Part shown: in pieces, positions 25,184-33,381 of the stretch
Layout: every line of letters begins with the position of its first letter
Numbering within the stretch: position 1 is the first letter of the stretch
Assembly: GCF_900313025.1 (NCBI RefSeq)
Contig: NZ_OMPQ01000015.1
Coordinates: 9,775-73,774, forward strand
Length of the DNA stretch: 64,000 nt
Direction of reading: 5' to 3'
DNA from: Pseudophaeobacter sp. EL27
GTDB taxonomy: Bacteria > Pseudomonadota > Alphaproteobacteria > Rhodobacterales > Rhodobacteraceae
The notes under the pieces: generated by a model
Told to the model about the DNA's origin: nothing
The model's input: only the letters and a program-made list of their open reading frames with translations
Database searches by the model: none
Program-made: the position numbers and the translations under genes

Positions 25184-25789
25184 TTGTATTTGAAGAATAT
25201 TGCGGCGCGAAGGTCCGCCCTTTTGATGGGGGTGGTTGTGTCCTCCGTCATTGCGGCATGTGCTCCTCCAGCGGCCTCTGGTTGGGTTGCAACATCGCAA
25301 AACGATCCAGTGTCTGGCGAAAGCAGGTGTGTGGTGACAAAGCCTGATGCCCTTGGAGGCCGCGGTTACACTCGTGCATTCTATTTGTATCCCGTTGTGG
25401 AGAAGCACCCAAAACACGGTCTCCTAGTGGGTGCAAGTACAGGAGGCAGTTACCCGGTGCCTTCGGGGGATATTCTGTGGCGAGTCGATGGGAATAATCC
25501 CGTATTACTTAAGGCAGCCGAGACACCCGCATCCGGGCCAAGTTATTATGGAGTGAACGTCAACGCTATTCTTTCCGGATCAACAATGGCGTCTGGCGCA
25601 AAGGCTCAGAGAATGCTGGATCAGATGAAGCAAGGCAGCACTTTGCTATTCCGCCAAGAATTGCCGAGTGGCAATATCGGGATTCCGCGGGTCACTGCAA
25701 ATATGGTGGGTGAGGTGAGTAATGGGAAATCGCAACCGATTGCTCTGGATCAATCATTTCACACGGCCTTAGCCGCCTGCGGCATCTGA
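25184..25789 (+). CDS. Predicted lipoprotein of unknown function
   Basis: This is a 201-residue product starting with TTG eight bases after AAGGAG. A signal peptide ends in a lipobox, SVIAAC, followed by APP, so the mature protein should be anchored by Cys at about residue 26. The mature part is beta-rich (GWVATSQNDPVSGESRCVV, SGDILWRVDGNNPVLL, TLLFRQELPSGNIGIPRV) with few cysteines. It may be a periplasmic sensor or cap within this operon (inference). Confidence 0.65.
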   Translation: MYLKNIAARRSALLMGVVVSSVIAACAPPAASGWVATSQNDPVSGESRCVVTKPDALGGRGYTRAFYLYPVVEKHPKHGLLVGASTGGSYPVPSGDILWRVDGNNPVLLKAAETPASGPSYYGVNVNAILSGSTMASGAKAQRMLDQMKQGSTLLFRQELPSGNIGIPRVTANMVGEVSNGKSQPIALDQSFHTALAACGI

Positions 25790-25814
25790 CTAGTCCAACT
25801 AAGGAGAGAAGTGC

Positions 25815-26162
25815 TTGACGTTGCGTGACATTTTTCAACGCGCAGAGACGCTCGTTTACCGAGTTGGGCAAGATTTTAGTTCCGCAGCATCTACGTCCAT
25901 ATTGGACTGGCCACTATACCTTGTCGTGCTGTCGGGGCTGGGTCTCATGCTGTTTCTGATTTTGGCAGTTGCCGTGGTCCAGCGCTACCATGACAGCCTT
26001 GTGAGGGCTGGGTTGCTATTAGGAATTTGGTTCATTCTTGCCACCGTTTTTGTCTTGATAGCAGTGGGTTTCGGTGTCTCGCCTGGTTTGTGGGTTGCAT
26101 TGGTTCCAACGGTGATTGTTGTTGTATTGCAGTTGCTCGCCGTGAAAGGGCGGTTCAACTAA
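25815..26162 (+). CDS. Small membrane protein with three predicted helices
   Basis: This is a 115-residue product, TTG start after AAGGAGAGAAGTGC. Three hydrophobic segments are visible: WPLYLVVLSGLGLMLFLILAV, AGLLLGIWFILATVFVLIAV and SPGLWVALVPTVIVVVLQLL. An N-terminal amphipathic helix precedes them. The stop TAA is again followed at once by GGAG, but no gene follows. Confidence 0.6.
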   Translation: MTLRDIFQRAETLVYRVGQDFSSAASTSILDWPLYLVVLSGLGLMLFLILAVAVVQRYHDSLVRAGLLLGIWFILATVFVLIAVGFGVSPGLWVALVPTVIVVVLQLLAVKGRFN

Positions 26163-26974
26163 GGAGCCCTCGAGGGATTATCCTTTCAGGTCTCGGTGGG
26201 CACCATGGTTGCGTATGAAGGCAACCGCGTTGCATGCCGGTCTGTGAACGGCAGCTTTGGCCAAAATGCCTGGCGAACCGAGCGCTCGCAGAAACTTGTT
26301 TACTCATGCCTGAGGGCTACAGGCTTTAGTCCGCTTCGGGCTGCGAGCAGCCGTTAGCGCCATTTGGGACTGAAGTGTCGGTACTCGTCGCGAGCCAGAC
26401 CAAAGAAGTATAGCGATGCCCATTTTGAAAGCTGACCGGGAGCGGGCCGCCCGCGTTCTGTGTAAGTTGGAAGTCCTGGATCTAAACAATGGAGGGGCGG
26501 CCATGTAGCGCTCTTTCCTGCCGGAGGTTGGCGCAGTCCTGAGGGCGATGCTACGGCCCCAAAGCTCGGAAGAATTGAAGGGCGTGCCCCAAGAGCTCGG
26601 CTCCGAGCATTTTAAAGCCTCTTCAAACGACCTTTAAAGAACTCAACAGACGGACATTTTAAACGGTTCGGGATGCGCTATCACCGAGTTTGAAATGGGA
26701 AGTGTACCGTACTGCAATACGAAGTGTCCCAAACTCACACCGAAGCTGGCACAAAAAGTGGATGGCCACGGGTACAGTTCTGGCATAGAAAACACGGAGC
26801 TCGTCAAGAAAAATTTGCTGCAATGGGAAGTGTCCCGCACTGCAAAACGAAGTGTCCCGCTACACCAAGTCATTCCTGCAGGATTGATTTGCAGCCACGC
26901 AGGTTGCTCTGACGCCTTCTGATGGTTAGTAAATTAACAACCGTTCAATTCAGGCACGCCAGGGAGGACAGGAC
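26163..26974 (+). other. Gene-poor stretch holding transposon-end-like repeats
   Basis: No convincing gene lies in these 800 bases. An orphan ribosome site (TAAGGAG at 26160) is followed by the palindrome CCCTCGAGGG. A short frame at 26415-26507 begins MPILKADRERAARVL and has no recognisable family. Two copies of a 37-bp repeat lie at 26694-26730 and 26822-26858 (separate entry), and a weaker relative, GAAGTGTCGGTACT, at 26372. Host core genes begin at 26975. Confidence 0.6.
26694..26858. repeat. Paired 22-bp-phased repeats, probable transposon end
   Basis: Two 37-base copies (26694-26730 and 26822-26858, 34 of 37 identical, 128 bp apart) each contain GAAGTGT(A/C)CC twice at 22-bp spacing, giving four motif copies. 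Multi-site ends of this kind are bound by Mu/Tn7/IS21-class transposases, and the CACTGCAAAACGAAG core resembles part of the 22-bp MuA consensus. The other end was not located in the window. Confidence 0.6.
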
Positions 26975-28120
26975 GTGGATTTTGCTTTGTCCGAGGAACA
27001 AACTGCGATTTTTGATATGGCTCAGGCCTTTGGCCAGGAACACATCGCGCCTTTTGCGCGCCAGTGGGAAGCTGATGGCACCATCCCCAAAGAGCTTTGG
27101 CCCCTGGTGGGCGAACTGGGCTTTGGCGGACTATATGTCAGTGAAGAAACCGGCGGCGCGGCGCTGTCGCGTCTGGATGCCACTTTGGTGTTTGAAGCCC
27201 TGTCGATGTCCTGCCCCTCAGTGGCGGCCTTTTTGTCTATCCACAACATGTGCGCCAAGATGCTGGACAGCTTTGCCAGCGATGAGATGAAGGCGCGTGT
27301 CATGCCGGGCGTTGTCTCACTTAATACCGTGCTGAGCTACTGCCTGACCGAGCCTGGCTCTGGCTCAGACGCGGCCGCGCTGAAAACCCGCGCTGAAAAA
27401 ACCAACGAAGACTATACCTTGAATGGCAACAAGGCCTTCATCTCGGGTGGTGGCTACTCAGACGCCTATGTCTGCATGGTGCGCACCGGCGAGGATGGCC
27501 CCAAGGGTATCTCTACCATCTATGTCGAAGACGGCACCGATGGTCTGACCTTTGGCGGGCTGGAAGACAAAATGGGTTGGAAGAGCCAACCAACGGCACA
27601 GGTGCAGTTTGATGACTGCAAGATCCCGGCCGATAATCTGGTTGGTGAAGAGGGCCAGGGCTTCAAATATGCCATGGTGGGTCTGGACGGTGGACGTCTG
27701 AACATCTCTTCCTGCTCGCTGGGGGCCGCACAGGCCGCTCTGAACCTGACGCTGCAATACATGTCCGAGCGCAAGGCCTTTGGCAAATCCATCGATCAGT
27801 TCCAGGGGCTGCAGTTCCGGCTTGCGGATATGGAGATCGAGCTGCAAGCGGCGCGCGTTTTCCTGCGTCAGGCCGCCTGGAAGCTGGATCAGGGCGCGCC
27901 CGATGCCAGCAAGCATTGCGCCATGGCAAAGAAATTTGTCACCGAAGCGGGCTCAAAAATTGTCGACCAGTGCCTGCAACTGCATGGTGGCTACGGCTAT
28001 CTGGCGGATTACGGCATTGAAAAACTGGTGCGTGACCTGCGGGTTCACCAAATTCTTGAAGGCACAAACGAGATCATGCGCGTGATTGTCGCGCGCCATT
28101 TGCTAGCCGAACACAGCTAA
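26975..28120 (+). CDS. Isobutyryl-CoA dehydrogenase-like acyl-CoA dehydrogenase
   Basis: This 381-residue FAD enzyme oxidises branched short-chain acyl-CoA, most likely isobutyryl-CoA in valine breakdown. The acyl-CoA dehydrogenase signatures are complete: CLTEPGSGSDAA for FAD and substrate contacts, RKAFGKSIDQFQGLQF, QLHGGYGYLADYGIE, and HQILEGTNEIMR containing the catalytic Glu position. The GTG start fits the standard N terminus MDFALSEEQ. Assignment to the isobutyryl branch rests on the next two genes, a hydroxyisobutyryl-CoA hydrolase and mmsB. Confidence 0.88.
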   Translation: MDFALSEEQTAIFDMAQAFGQEHIAPFARQWEADGTIPKELWPLVGELGFGGLYVSEETGGAALSRLDATLVFEALSMSCPSVAAFLSIHNMCAKMLDSFASDEMKARVMPGVVSLNTVLSYCLTEPGSGSDAAALKTRAEKTNEDYTLNGNKAFISGGGYSDAYVCMVRTGEDGPKGISTIYVEDGTDGLTFGGLEDKMGWKSQPTAQVQFDDCKIPADNLVGEEGQGFKYAMVGLDGGRLNISSCSLGAAQAALNLTLQYMSERKAFGKSIDQFQGLQFRLADMEIELQAARVFLRQAAWKLDQGAPDASKHCAMAKKFVTEAGSKIVDQCLQLHGGYGYLADYGIEKLVRDLRVHQILEGTNEIMRVIVARHLLAEHS

Positions 28121-28223
28121 GCGGGGTACAACCCTGCCAAAGCTGGCGACTGGTTTTGCCCCATGACCGCTTGGTCGTGCAGCAGTGAAACTGAATGCCT
28201 GTTTGGCCAACTGCGAGGAAGTT

Positions 28224-29264
28224 ATGAGCGATATCAATATCCGTGTGACCGGACAGGCCGGTCGCATCACCCTCACCCGCGGCAAAGCCCTGAATGCGCT
28301 GTCCTACGAGATGTGCATGGCCATTGATACCGCCATGCGCCAATGGGCCAGTGATGACGCCGTCAAGCTGGTGGTCATTGATGCCGAGGGTGACAAGGCC
28401 TTTTGCGCCGGCGGCGACATCGCCGAACTCTATGACACCGGCACCAAGGGCGACTTCGCCTATGGGCGCAAGTTCTGGAGCGACGAGTACCGCCTGAACG
28501 CCTTCATCTTTGAATATCCCAAACCCGTTGTCAGCTTCCTGCAGGGCTTTACCATGGGCGGCGGCGTGGGCATTGGCTGCCATGGCACCCACCGCGTGGT
28601 TGGCGACAGCAGCCAGATCTCCATGCCCGAAGTTGGCATCGGCCTGATCCCCGACGTGGGCGGCTCTTTGATGCTGACTTTGGCGCCGGGACGTCTGGGG
28701 GAGTATCTCGGGCTGACCGCAACGCGTATGAAGGCCGCCGATGCCATCTACGCGGGCTTTGCCGATTTCTACATCCCTGAGAGCTTTTGGCCCGTGCTGA
28801 TCGCCGGATTGGAGAAAGATGGCGATGCCGCGCTGGTCGAGGTGGCGTCGCAAAATCCCCCTGCCGGCACGTTGGAAGCCCAACAGCCAGAGATCGACCG
28901 CTATTTTGCCGGGGAAACCCTGACGGATATTCAGACCGTCCTACGGGCTGAGCCGAGCGAGTTTGCCGACAAGGCCCTCAAGGTTCTGGGCCGCAATGCG
29001 CCGCTCTCCATGGCCTGCACGGTTGAACTGCTGCATCGGCTGCGGGACAGCTCCCTGAGCATCCGCAAGGCACTGGACCATGAATATCGTTTCACCTATC
29101 GCGCCATGGAAAAGGGTGACTTTCTAGAGGGCATCCGCGCCCAGATCATCGACAAGGACCGCCAGCCCAAATGGCAATATGCACAGCAGGATGTCCCCGC
29201 TACCGCCGTCAGTCAGATGCTGATGCCGCTGGGCGCGGATGCCTTGGTTTTTGAGGAGGAGTAA
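28224..29264 (+). CDS. 3-hydroxyisobutyryl-CoA hydrolase
   Basis: This 346-residue member of the crotonase superfamily releases 3-hydroxyisobutyrate in valine catabolism. GKALNALSYEMC and FCAGGDIAELYDTG form the CoA-binding part, and GFTMGGGVGIG the oxyanion loop. SMPEVGIGLIPDVGGS carries E136 and D144, the acidic pair that distinguishes hydrolases from hydratases. The start at ATG 28224 follows GCGAGGAAG; an upstream ATG at 28185 adds residues atypical of the family. Confidence 0.88.
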   Translation: MSDINIRVTGQAGRITLTRGKALNALSYEMCMAIDTAMRQWASDDAVKLVVIDAEGDKAFCAGGDIAELYDTGTKGDFAYGRKFWSDEYRLNAFIFEYPKPVVSFLQGFTMGGGVGIGCHGTHRVVGDSSQISMPEVGIGLIPDVGGSLMLTLAPGRLGEYLGLTATRMKAADAIYAGFADFYIPESFWPVLIAGLEKDGDAALVEVASQNPPAGTLEAQQPEIDRYFAGETLTDIQTVLRAEPSEFADKALKVLGRNAPLSMACTVELLHRLRDSSLSIRKALDHEYRFTYRAMEKGDFLEGIRAQIIDKDRQPKWQYAQQDVPATAVSQMLMPLGADALVFEEE

Positions 29265-29267
29265 CAC

Positions 29268-30140
29268 ATGAAAATCGGATTTATCGGTCTTGGCAATATG
29301 GGTGGCCCGATGGCTGCCAATCTCGCCAAAGAGGGCCACGAGGTTCTTGGTTTTGACATGGCAGATGTCAGCATCGAGGGGGTCACGATGGCTGGCTCCG
29401 CCGCTGCGGCGGCGACCGGGGCCGATGTGGTCATCACCATGCTGCCCAATGGCCAGATCCTGCGCGCCGTCGCCAATGATGTGCTGCCTGCCATGCAGTC
29501 TGGGGCTACCCTGGTGGATTGCTCCACCGTAGACGTGGACTCGGCCCGTGCTGTTGCAGAACAGGCCGCAGCATCAGATCTGTTGTTTGTCGACGCGCCG
29601 GTATCCGGTGGCATTGGCGGCGCCGCAGGCGGCACCCTGACCTTTATGGCTGGTGGCAGCTCTGAGGCCTTTGCCAAGGCAGAGCCGCTGTTTGACATCA
29701 TGGGCCAGAAGGCCGTGCATTGTGGCGAGGCCGGCGCAGGCCAGGCCGCCAAGATCTGCAACAACATGATCCTGGGCGTCACCATGATCGCCACTTGCGA
29801 GGCCTTTGCGCTGGCTGATAAGCTGGGTCTGGATCGCCAGAAAATGTTCGACGTGGTCTCGACCTCCTCGGGCTATTCCTGGACCATGAACGCCTATTGC
29901 CCCGCCCCGGGTGTCGGCCCACAGTCGCCAGCCGACAATGATTACACCCCGGGCTTCGCCGCCGAACTGATGCTGAAGGACCTGCGTCTCAGCCAGCAGG
30001 CGGCTGTCAGCGCCGATGCGGACACCCCAATGGGTGAGCTGGCGCAGGCGCTCTATACACAGTTTGTCGAAAATGAAGACGGCACCGGCATGGATTTCTC
30101 TGCCATGTTGCCACGCTTTGAAAAACGCACTCGCGGCTAA
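29268..30140 (+). CDS. mmsB: 3-hydroxyisobutyrate dehydrogenase
   Basis: This 290-residue NAD-dependent enzyme oxidises 3-hydroxyisobutyrate to methylmalonate semialdehyde. The N-terminal dinucleotide fold GFIGLGNMGGPMAANLAKEGH, the substrate motif DAPVSGGIGGAAGGTLTFM and the catalytic-lysine segment GAGQAAKICNNMILG are all intact. It starts four bases after the hydrolase stop, with its ribosome site (GAGGAGGAG) inside that gene, so the genes form one operon ending at the terminator at 30179. Confidence 0.92.
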   Translation: MKIGFIGLGNMGGPMAANLAKEGHEVLGFDMADVSIEGVTMAGSAAAAATGADVVITMLPNGQILRAVANDVLPAMQSGATLVDCSTVDVDSARAVAEQAAASDLLFVDAPVSGGIGGAAGGTLTFMAGGSSEAFAKAEPLFDIMGQKAVHCGEAGAGQAAKICNNMILGVTMIATCEAFALADKLGLDRQKMFDVVSTSSGYSWTMNAYCPAPGVGPQSPADNDYTPGFAAELMLKDLRLSQQAAVSADADTPMGELAQALYTQFVENEDGTGMDFSAMLPRFEKRTRG

Positions 30141-30178
30141 GCCACAGCCGAAAATACAGCAGTTTCAAAGCTGCACAG

Positions 30179-30236
30179 GCCCGGCCCGGAGCCGTCTCAT
30201 TTTGACTGAGGCTGCTCTGGGCCGGGCTTTTCTTTT
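30179..30236 (+). terminator. Terminator of the valine-catabolism operon
   Basis: GCCCGGCCC (30179-30187) pairs with GGGCCGGGC (30219-30227), followed by TTTTCTTTT. Confidence 0.85.
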
Positions 30237-30392
30237 GCCACTCTGCGGCTCCAGACTGTGTTAAGAAAATGTTCAATTTGATTAAAATTCAGGAAATTGG
30301 CACCGGGTTTCCATATTTCAGTCCAAGTTCGAGGCGAGATCTAAGGGCAGGTCAGGGTGATTTGTGGCCTGTCACAGGATGCAGGATCTCAC

Positions 30393-31976
30393 ATGCCAAC
30401 GGCTACAGAACTCAATATCAATACCTCCGCCACAGCCAATCAGATGGCGCAGGAGATCTTTGGTGACGGAACCACGGTTGTCAGCGCCAGTTATTCTGGC
30501 GATGGGGCCTCCTCTGGTATCTATTCCGGCGCGGATACCACCGTTGCCGGGGTCGCCCCAGCGGATAGTGGCGTCATTCTGTCGACAGGCCATGTCGCGG
30601 ATTTCACCAACAGCTCTGGCAGCACCAATACCAATACGTCTGGCAGCACCAGCACCAATACCGGCGGCACCAATGGCGACGCCGACTTCAATGCCCTTGC
30701 TGGATCCGCCACCTTTGACGCCGCCTTTATGGAGATCGATTTCATTCCGGACGGCGATGTACTGACGCTGGACTTTGTTCTCTCCTCCGAGGAATACCCG
30801 GAATTCTCCAACTCCCAGTATAATGATGTGGTTGGGGTCTGGGTTAACGGGGTACAGGCCCAGGTCACCATCGGAGATGGCTCTGCCTCGATCGGCAATA
30901 TCAACCAAAACGAGACCCAGAACATCTACGTCGATAATACCGGCGATCAGTACAACACCGAAATGGATGGGTTCACCGTCACCCTGACCTTTACCGCGCC
31001 GGTCACTGCAGGCGCAGTGAACACCATCAAGATCGGTGTCGCCGATGTCTCTGACAGCAGCTATGACACCAATCTTCTGGTTGCCGGCGGGTCAGTACAG
31101 ACCGCCTTTGTTGCCCAGGACGATCAGGTTGATCTAGCCTATAACACTACAAAAACACTGGATGTTCTGGCCAATGACAGTGATTCATCCGGCGGCACAC
31201 TGACCGTCAGCCATATCAATGGTATTGCCGTCACAGCCGGGGATACGGTGACTCTGACCACAGGCCAGCAGATCACCCTGAACCCGGACGGCACCCTCAC
31301 GGTGCTCTCTGATGGTGATGACGAAACCGTCTATTTCAACTACACCACCGAAAACGGCAATGGTGACAGTGACACCGCCCTGGTCGAGATCAATCAGGCC
31401 CAGGCCTGTTTCATGGCGGGCACCCGGATCGAGACCGACCAAGGCCCCATCGCCGTTGAGGCGCTGCGACCCGGCATGATGATCCAGACCTATGATCACG
31501 GGCTGCAGCCGCTGCGCTGGGTCGGACACAGCCAGGTTCCGGTCACCCCCGTTACCGCACCCATTCGCTTTGCCAAGGGGCAGTTTGGCGCCGAGGCGGA
31601 TCTATGGGTCTCTCCCAACCACCGGATGTTGATCACCGGCCAGTTTGCCGAACTGCTGTTTGGCGAAGATGAGGTGCTGGCAAAGGCCAAGGATCTGATC
31701 AACGATGGCGGCATTCGTCCCGATCTGAGCCTGGCGCGGGTCGACTACTACCACCTGCTGTTTGACCAGCACCAGATCCTCACCTCACATGGGGTCCTGA
31801 GCGAGAGCTATCACCCCGGGCCGCAGACCACTGCGGGCTTTGATGCCGAAACCCAGGCCGAGCTGTTTGCACTGTTCCCAGAGCTTTGCCCGCAAAGCGG
31901 TGCGGGCTATGGCTGTGCTGCCCGCCCTGCCCTGCGCCAATATGAGGCACAGCTTCTAAACCATTGTATGAATTGA
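30393..31976 (+). CDS. Choice-of-anchor-L / Hint-domain surface protein
   Basis: This is a 527-residue protein from ATG 30393 (MPTATELNINTS). The N-terminal 250 residues match the choice-of-anchor L domain (EIFGDGTTVVSASYSGD, ADSGVILSTGHVADF, DFVLSSEEYPEFSNSQYNDVVGVW). A cadherin-like linker (LANDSDSSGGTLTVSHINGI) follows, then a C-terminal Hint domain beginning ACFMAGTRIETDQGPIAVE with VSPNHRMLITG and LLFDQHQILTSHGVLSESYHPG. Hint domains cleave or splice themselves at the N-terminal Cys; here it begins AC, so autocleavage is possible. Such proteins are abundant in roseobacters and are thought to be exported. An upstream in-frame start at 30360 is less likely. Confidence 0.85.
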   Translation: MPTATELNINTSATANQMAQEIFGDGTTVVSASYSGDGASSGIYSGADTTVAGVAPADSGVILSTGHVADFTNSSGSTNTNTSGSTSTNTGGTNGDADFNALAGSATFDAAFMEIDFIPDGDVLTLDFVLSSEEYPEFSNSQYNDVVGVWVNGVQAQVTIGDGSASIGNINQNETQNIYVDNTGDQYNTEMDGFTVTLTFTAPVTAGAVNTIKIGVADVSDSSYDTNLLVAGGSVQTAFVAQDDQVDLAYNTTKTLDVLANDSDSSGGTLTVSHINGIAVTAGDTVTLTTGQQITLNPDGTLTVLSDGDDETVYFNYTTENGNGDSDTALVEINQAQACFMAGTRIETDQGPIAVEALRPGMMIQTYDHGLQPLRWVGHSQVPVTPVTAPIRFAKGQFGAEADLWVSPNHRMLITGQFAELLFGEDEVLAKAKDLINDGGIRPDLSLARVDYYHLLFDQHQILTSHGVLSESYHPGPQTTAGFDAETQAELFALFPELCPQSGAGYGCAARPALRQYEAQLLNHCMN

Positions 31977-31987
31977 TATTACCGGCA

Positions 31988-32761
31988 TCACGCGGAGCCA
32001 GAAAATAGGCTCAGCAGAGTCTCTTTGGAGGCCGCGTCTGCCGGGAACATCAGTTCCAACCGCAGCTCCGACATGGCGACATCACCGGTCGAGGTGAATT
32101 GCGACAGGGTGGAAAACAGTTTCAAATCCACCCCGTTGAACCGGTAATGCGTGGGGATCACCGCTGGCATTTCCCCCGGTCCCTGCCATCCCTGCGAACC
32201 CACACGGCGCTGTAGGCGCGCAACCGCGCCGGCAAGGACTGCATCCTTACCAGCAGAGGCCAACTCGCTGCGTAAACGGTGCAGGATCAGCGCCTCGACC
32301 TCATCCAGATTGACCAAGCTGCTGCGCAACTGCTGATTTACGATCAGGGCCTCAATCAGGCTGTCCCCCAACTGCAGACCCGAAGCGGCAAGCAAAGCCG
32401 CCGCAGGCGGGTTCATCCCCTGCAACACCCAATGGTGATCAATGGCCAGCGCCGGAAAGGGCGCGTGGCGTTCCAACATCCAATCCACCGCCTGCTGCAA
32501 AGGCGCGCGATCCTCGGCACTGATGGGTGCACTGCCATAGGCCGGGGCCAGCCCCGCAGACAAAAGCAGCTGATTGCGCATATCCAATGGCATCTGTAAT
32601 TCTTCGCCCAACCGCAGGGCCATATCCCGGCTGGCCTTAGCCCGCCCGGTCTCCAGAAAGGAGATATGGCGCGAGGAAACCTCTGCCGTGAGGGCCAGAT
32701 CTAGTTGGCTCATTCGGCGAATGCCGCGCCATTCCTTCAGAATTCCGCCAAAATCAACCAT
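31988..32761 (-). CDS. XRE-family regulator with MmyB-like ligand domain
   Basis: This is a 257-residue protein. The N-terminal helix-turn-helix (LKEWRGIRRMSQLDLALTAEVSSRHISFLETGRAKAS) is followed by the MmyB-like PAS-type region (AVDWMLERHAPFPALAIDHHWVLQGMNPPAAALL), thought to bind a fatty acyl ligand. It is divergent from the membrane-protein gene at 32905 and probably controls it and itself through the palindrome at 32834. Confidence 0.88.
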   Translation of the reverse strand: MVDFGGILKEWRGIRRMSQLDLALTAEVSSRHISFLETGRAKASRDMALRLGEELQMPLDMRNQLLLSAGLAPAYGSAPISAEDRAPLQQAVDWMLERHAPFPALAIDHHWVLQGMNPPAAALLAASGLQLGDSLIEALIVNQQLRSSLVNLDEVEALILHRLRSELASAGKDAVLAGAVARLQRRVGSQGWQGPGEMPAVIPTHYRFNGVDLKLFSTLSQFTSTGDVAMSELRLELMFPADAASKETLLSLFSGSA

Positions 32762-32833
32762 TCCCTGTGCCCCTGGTCATTGCGCAGCCCCCTTAGCCCA
32801 GACACCCTAGCCCCAGGACATCAGAAATTCACC

Positions 32834-32846
32834 TACCTCAGAGGTA
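32834..32846. promoter_or_regulatory. Candidate operator between divergent genes
   Basis: TACCTC-A-GAGGTA is a perfect inverted repeat in the 143-base gap between the MmyB-type regulator and the membrane protein; a TAACCTC half-site recurs near 32885. Confidence 0.45.
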
Positions 32847-32904
32847 ATTGTTTTGCCCCCGACAGGGGTGAATGCTGTGGCGGTAACCTCATTGGAGACC
32901 CACA

Positions 32905-33342
32905 ATGACCCTAGACACCTCAATCCGCCTGTTGAAACTCGCCGCCCTGGGCTCAGCCCTGTTTGGCCTCGCCATGGTGCTGGCGCTGATTTCCCCGCTA
33001 AAATTGGTTTTTGATACCTTCCTAGACCTGGTCCACTGGCCCCTGGACGGGCAGCAGGCTTTGGCGGGGGACAGCGCCCGCGTTTTGGCCGCCATCACCG
33101 GCGGGCTGATGGTCGGCCTTGGCGCGCTGATCTGGCGGATCACGGAGGATGTCTTTGCCAAGGATCCCAAGACCGGAGGCCGGATCATCCTGATCGGTGT
33201 CATTGCCTGGTATCTGCCGGACAGCTTTGGCTCCTACATGGTTGGCGCGGGGTTCAATGTGGTGCTCAACACCGGGTTTCTGGCGATGTTTGTCCTGCCT
33301 GTCCTGCTTCATCGCCAAACTATAAAAACGGCGCTGGCCTAG
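32905..33342 (+). CDS. Membrane protein, four predicted helices
   Basis: This 145-residue inner-membrane protein has hydrophobic stretches ALGSALFGLAMVLALISPLKL, AAITGGLMVGLGALIW, IILIGVIAWYLPDSF and VLNTGFLAMFVLPVLL. It is the divergent partner of an MmyB-type regulator, which commonly controls an adjacent gene. The function is unknown. Confidence 0.75.
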   Translation: MTLDTSIRLLKLAALGSALFGLAMVLALISPLKLVFDTFLDLVHWPLDGQQALAGDSARVLAAITGGLMVGLGALIWRITEDVFAKDPKTGGRIILIGVIAWYLPDSFGSYMVGAGFNVVLNTGFLAMFVLPVLLHRQTIKTALA

Positions 33343-33381
33343 CCCCAAAAACAATGGCCGGGGCGTCCCCCGGCCATTTGC

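Noticed and set aside
26694-26858. CRISPR array
   Set aside because: Only two long copies with internal 22-bp phasing and a 91-bp spacer, no cas genes; the pattern fits transposase-binding sites better.
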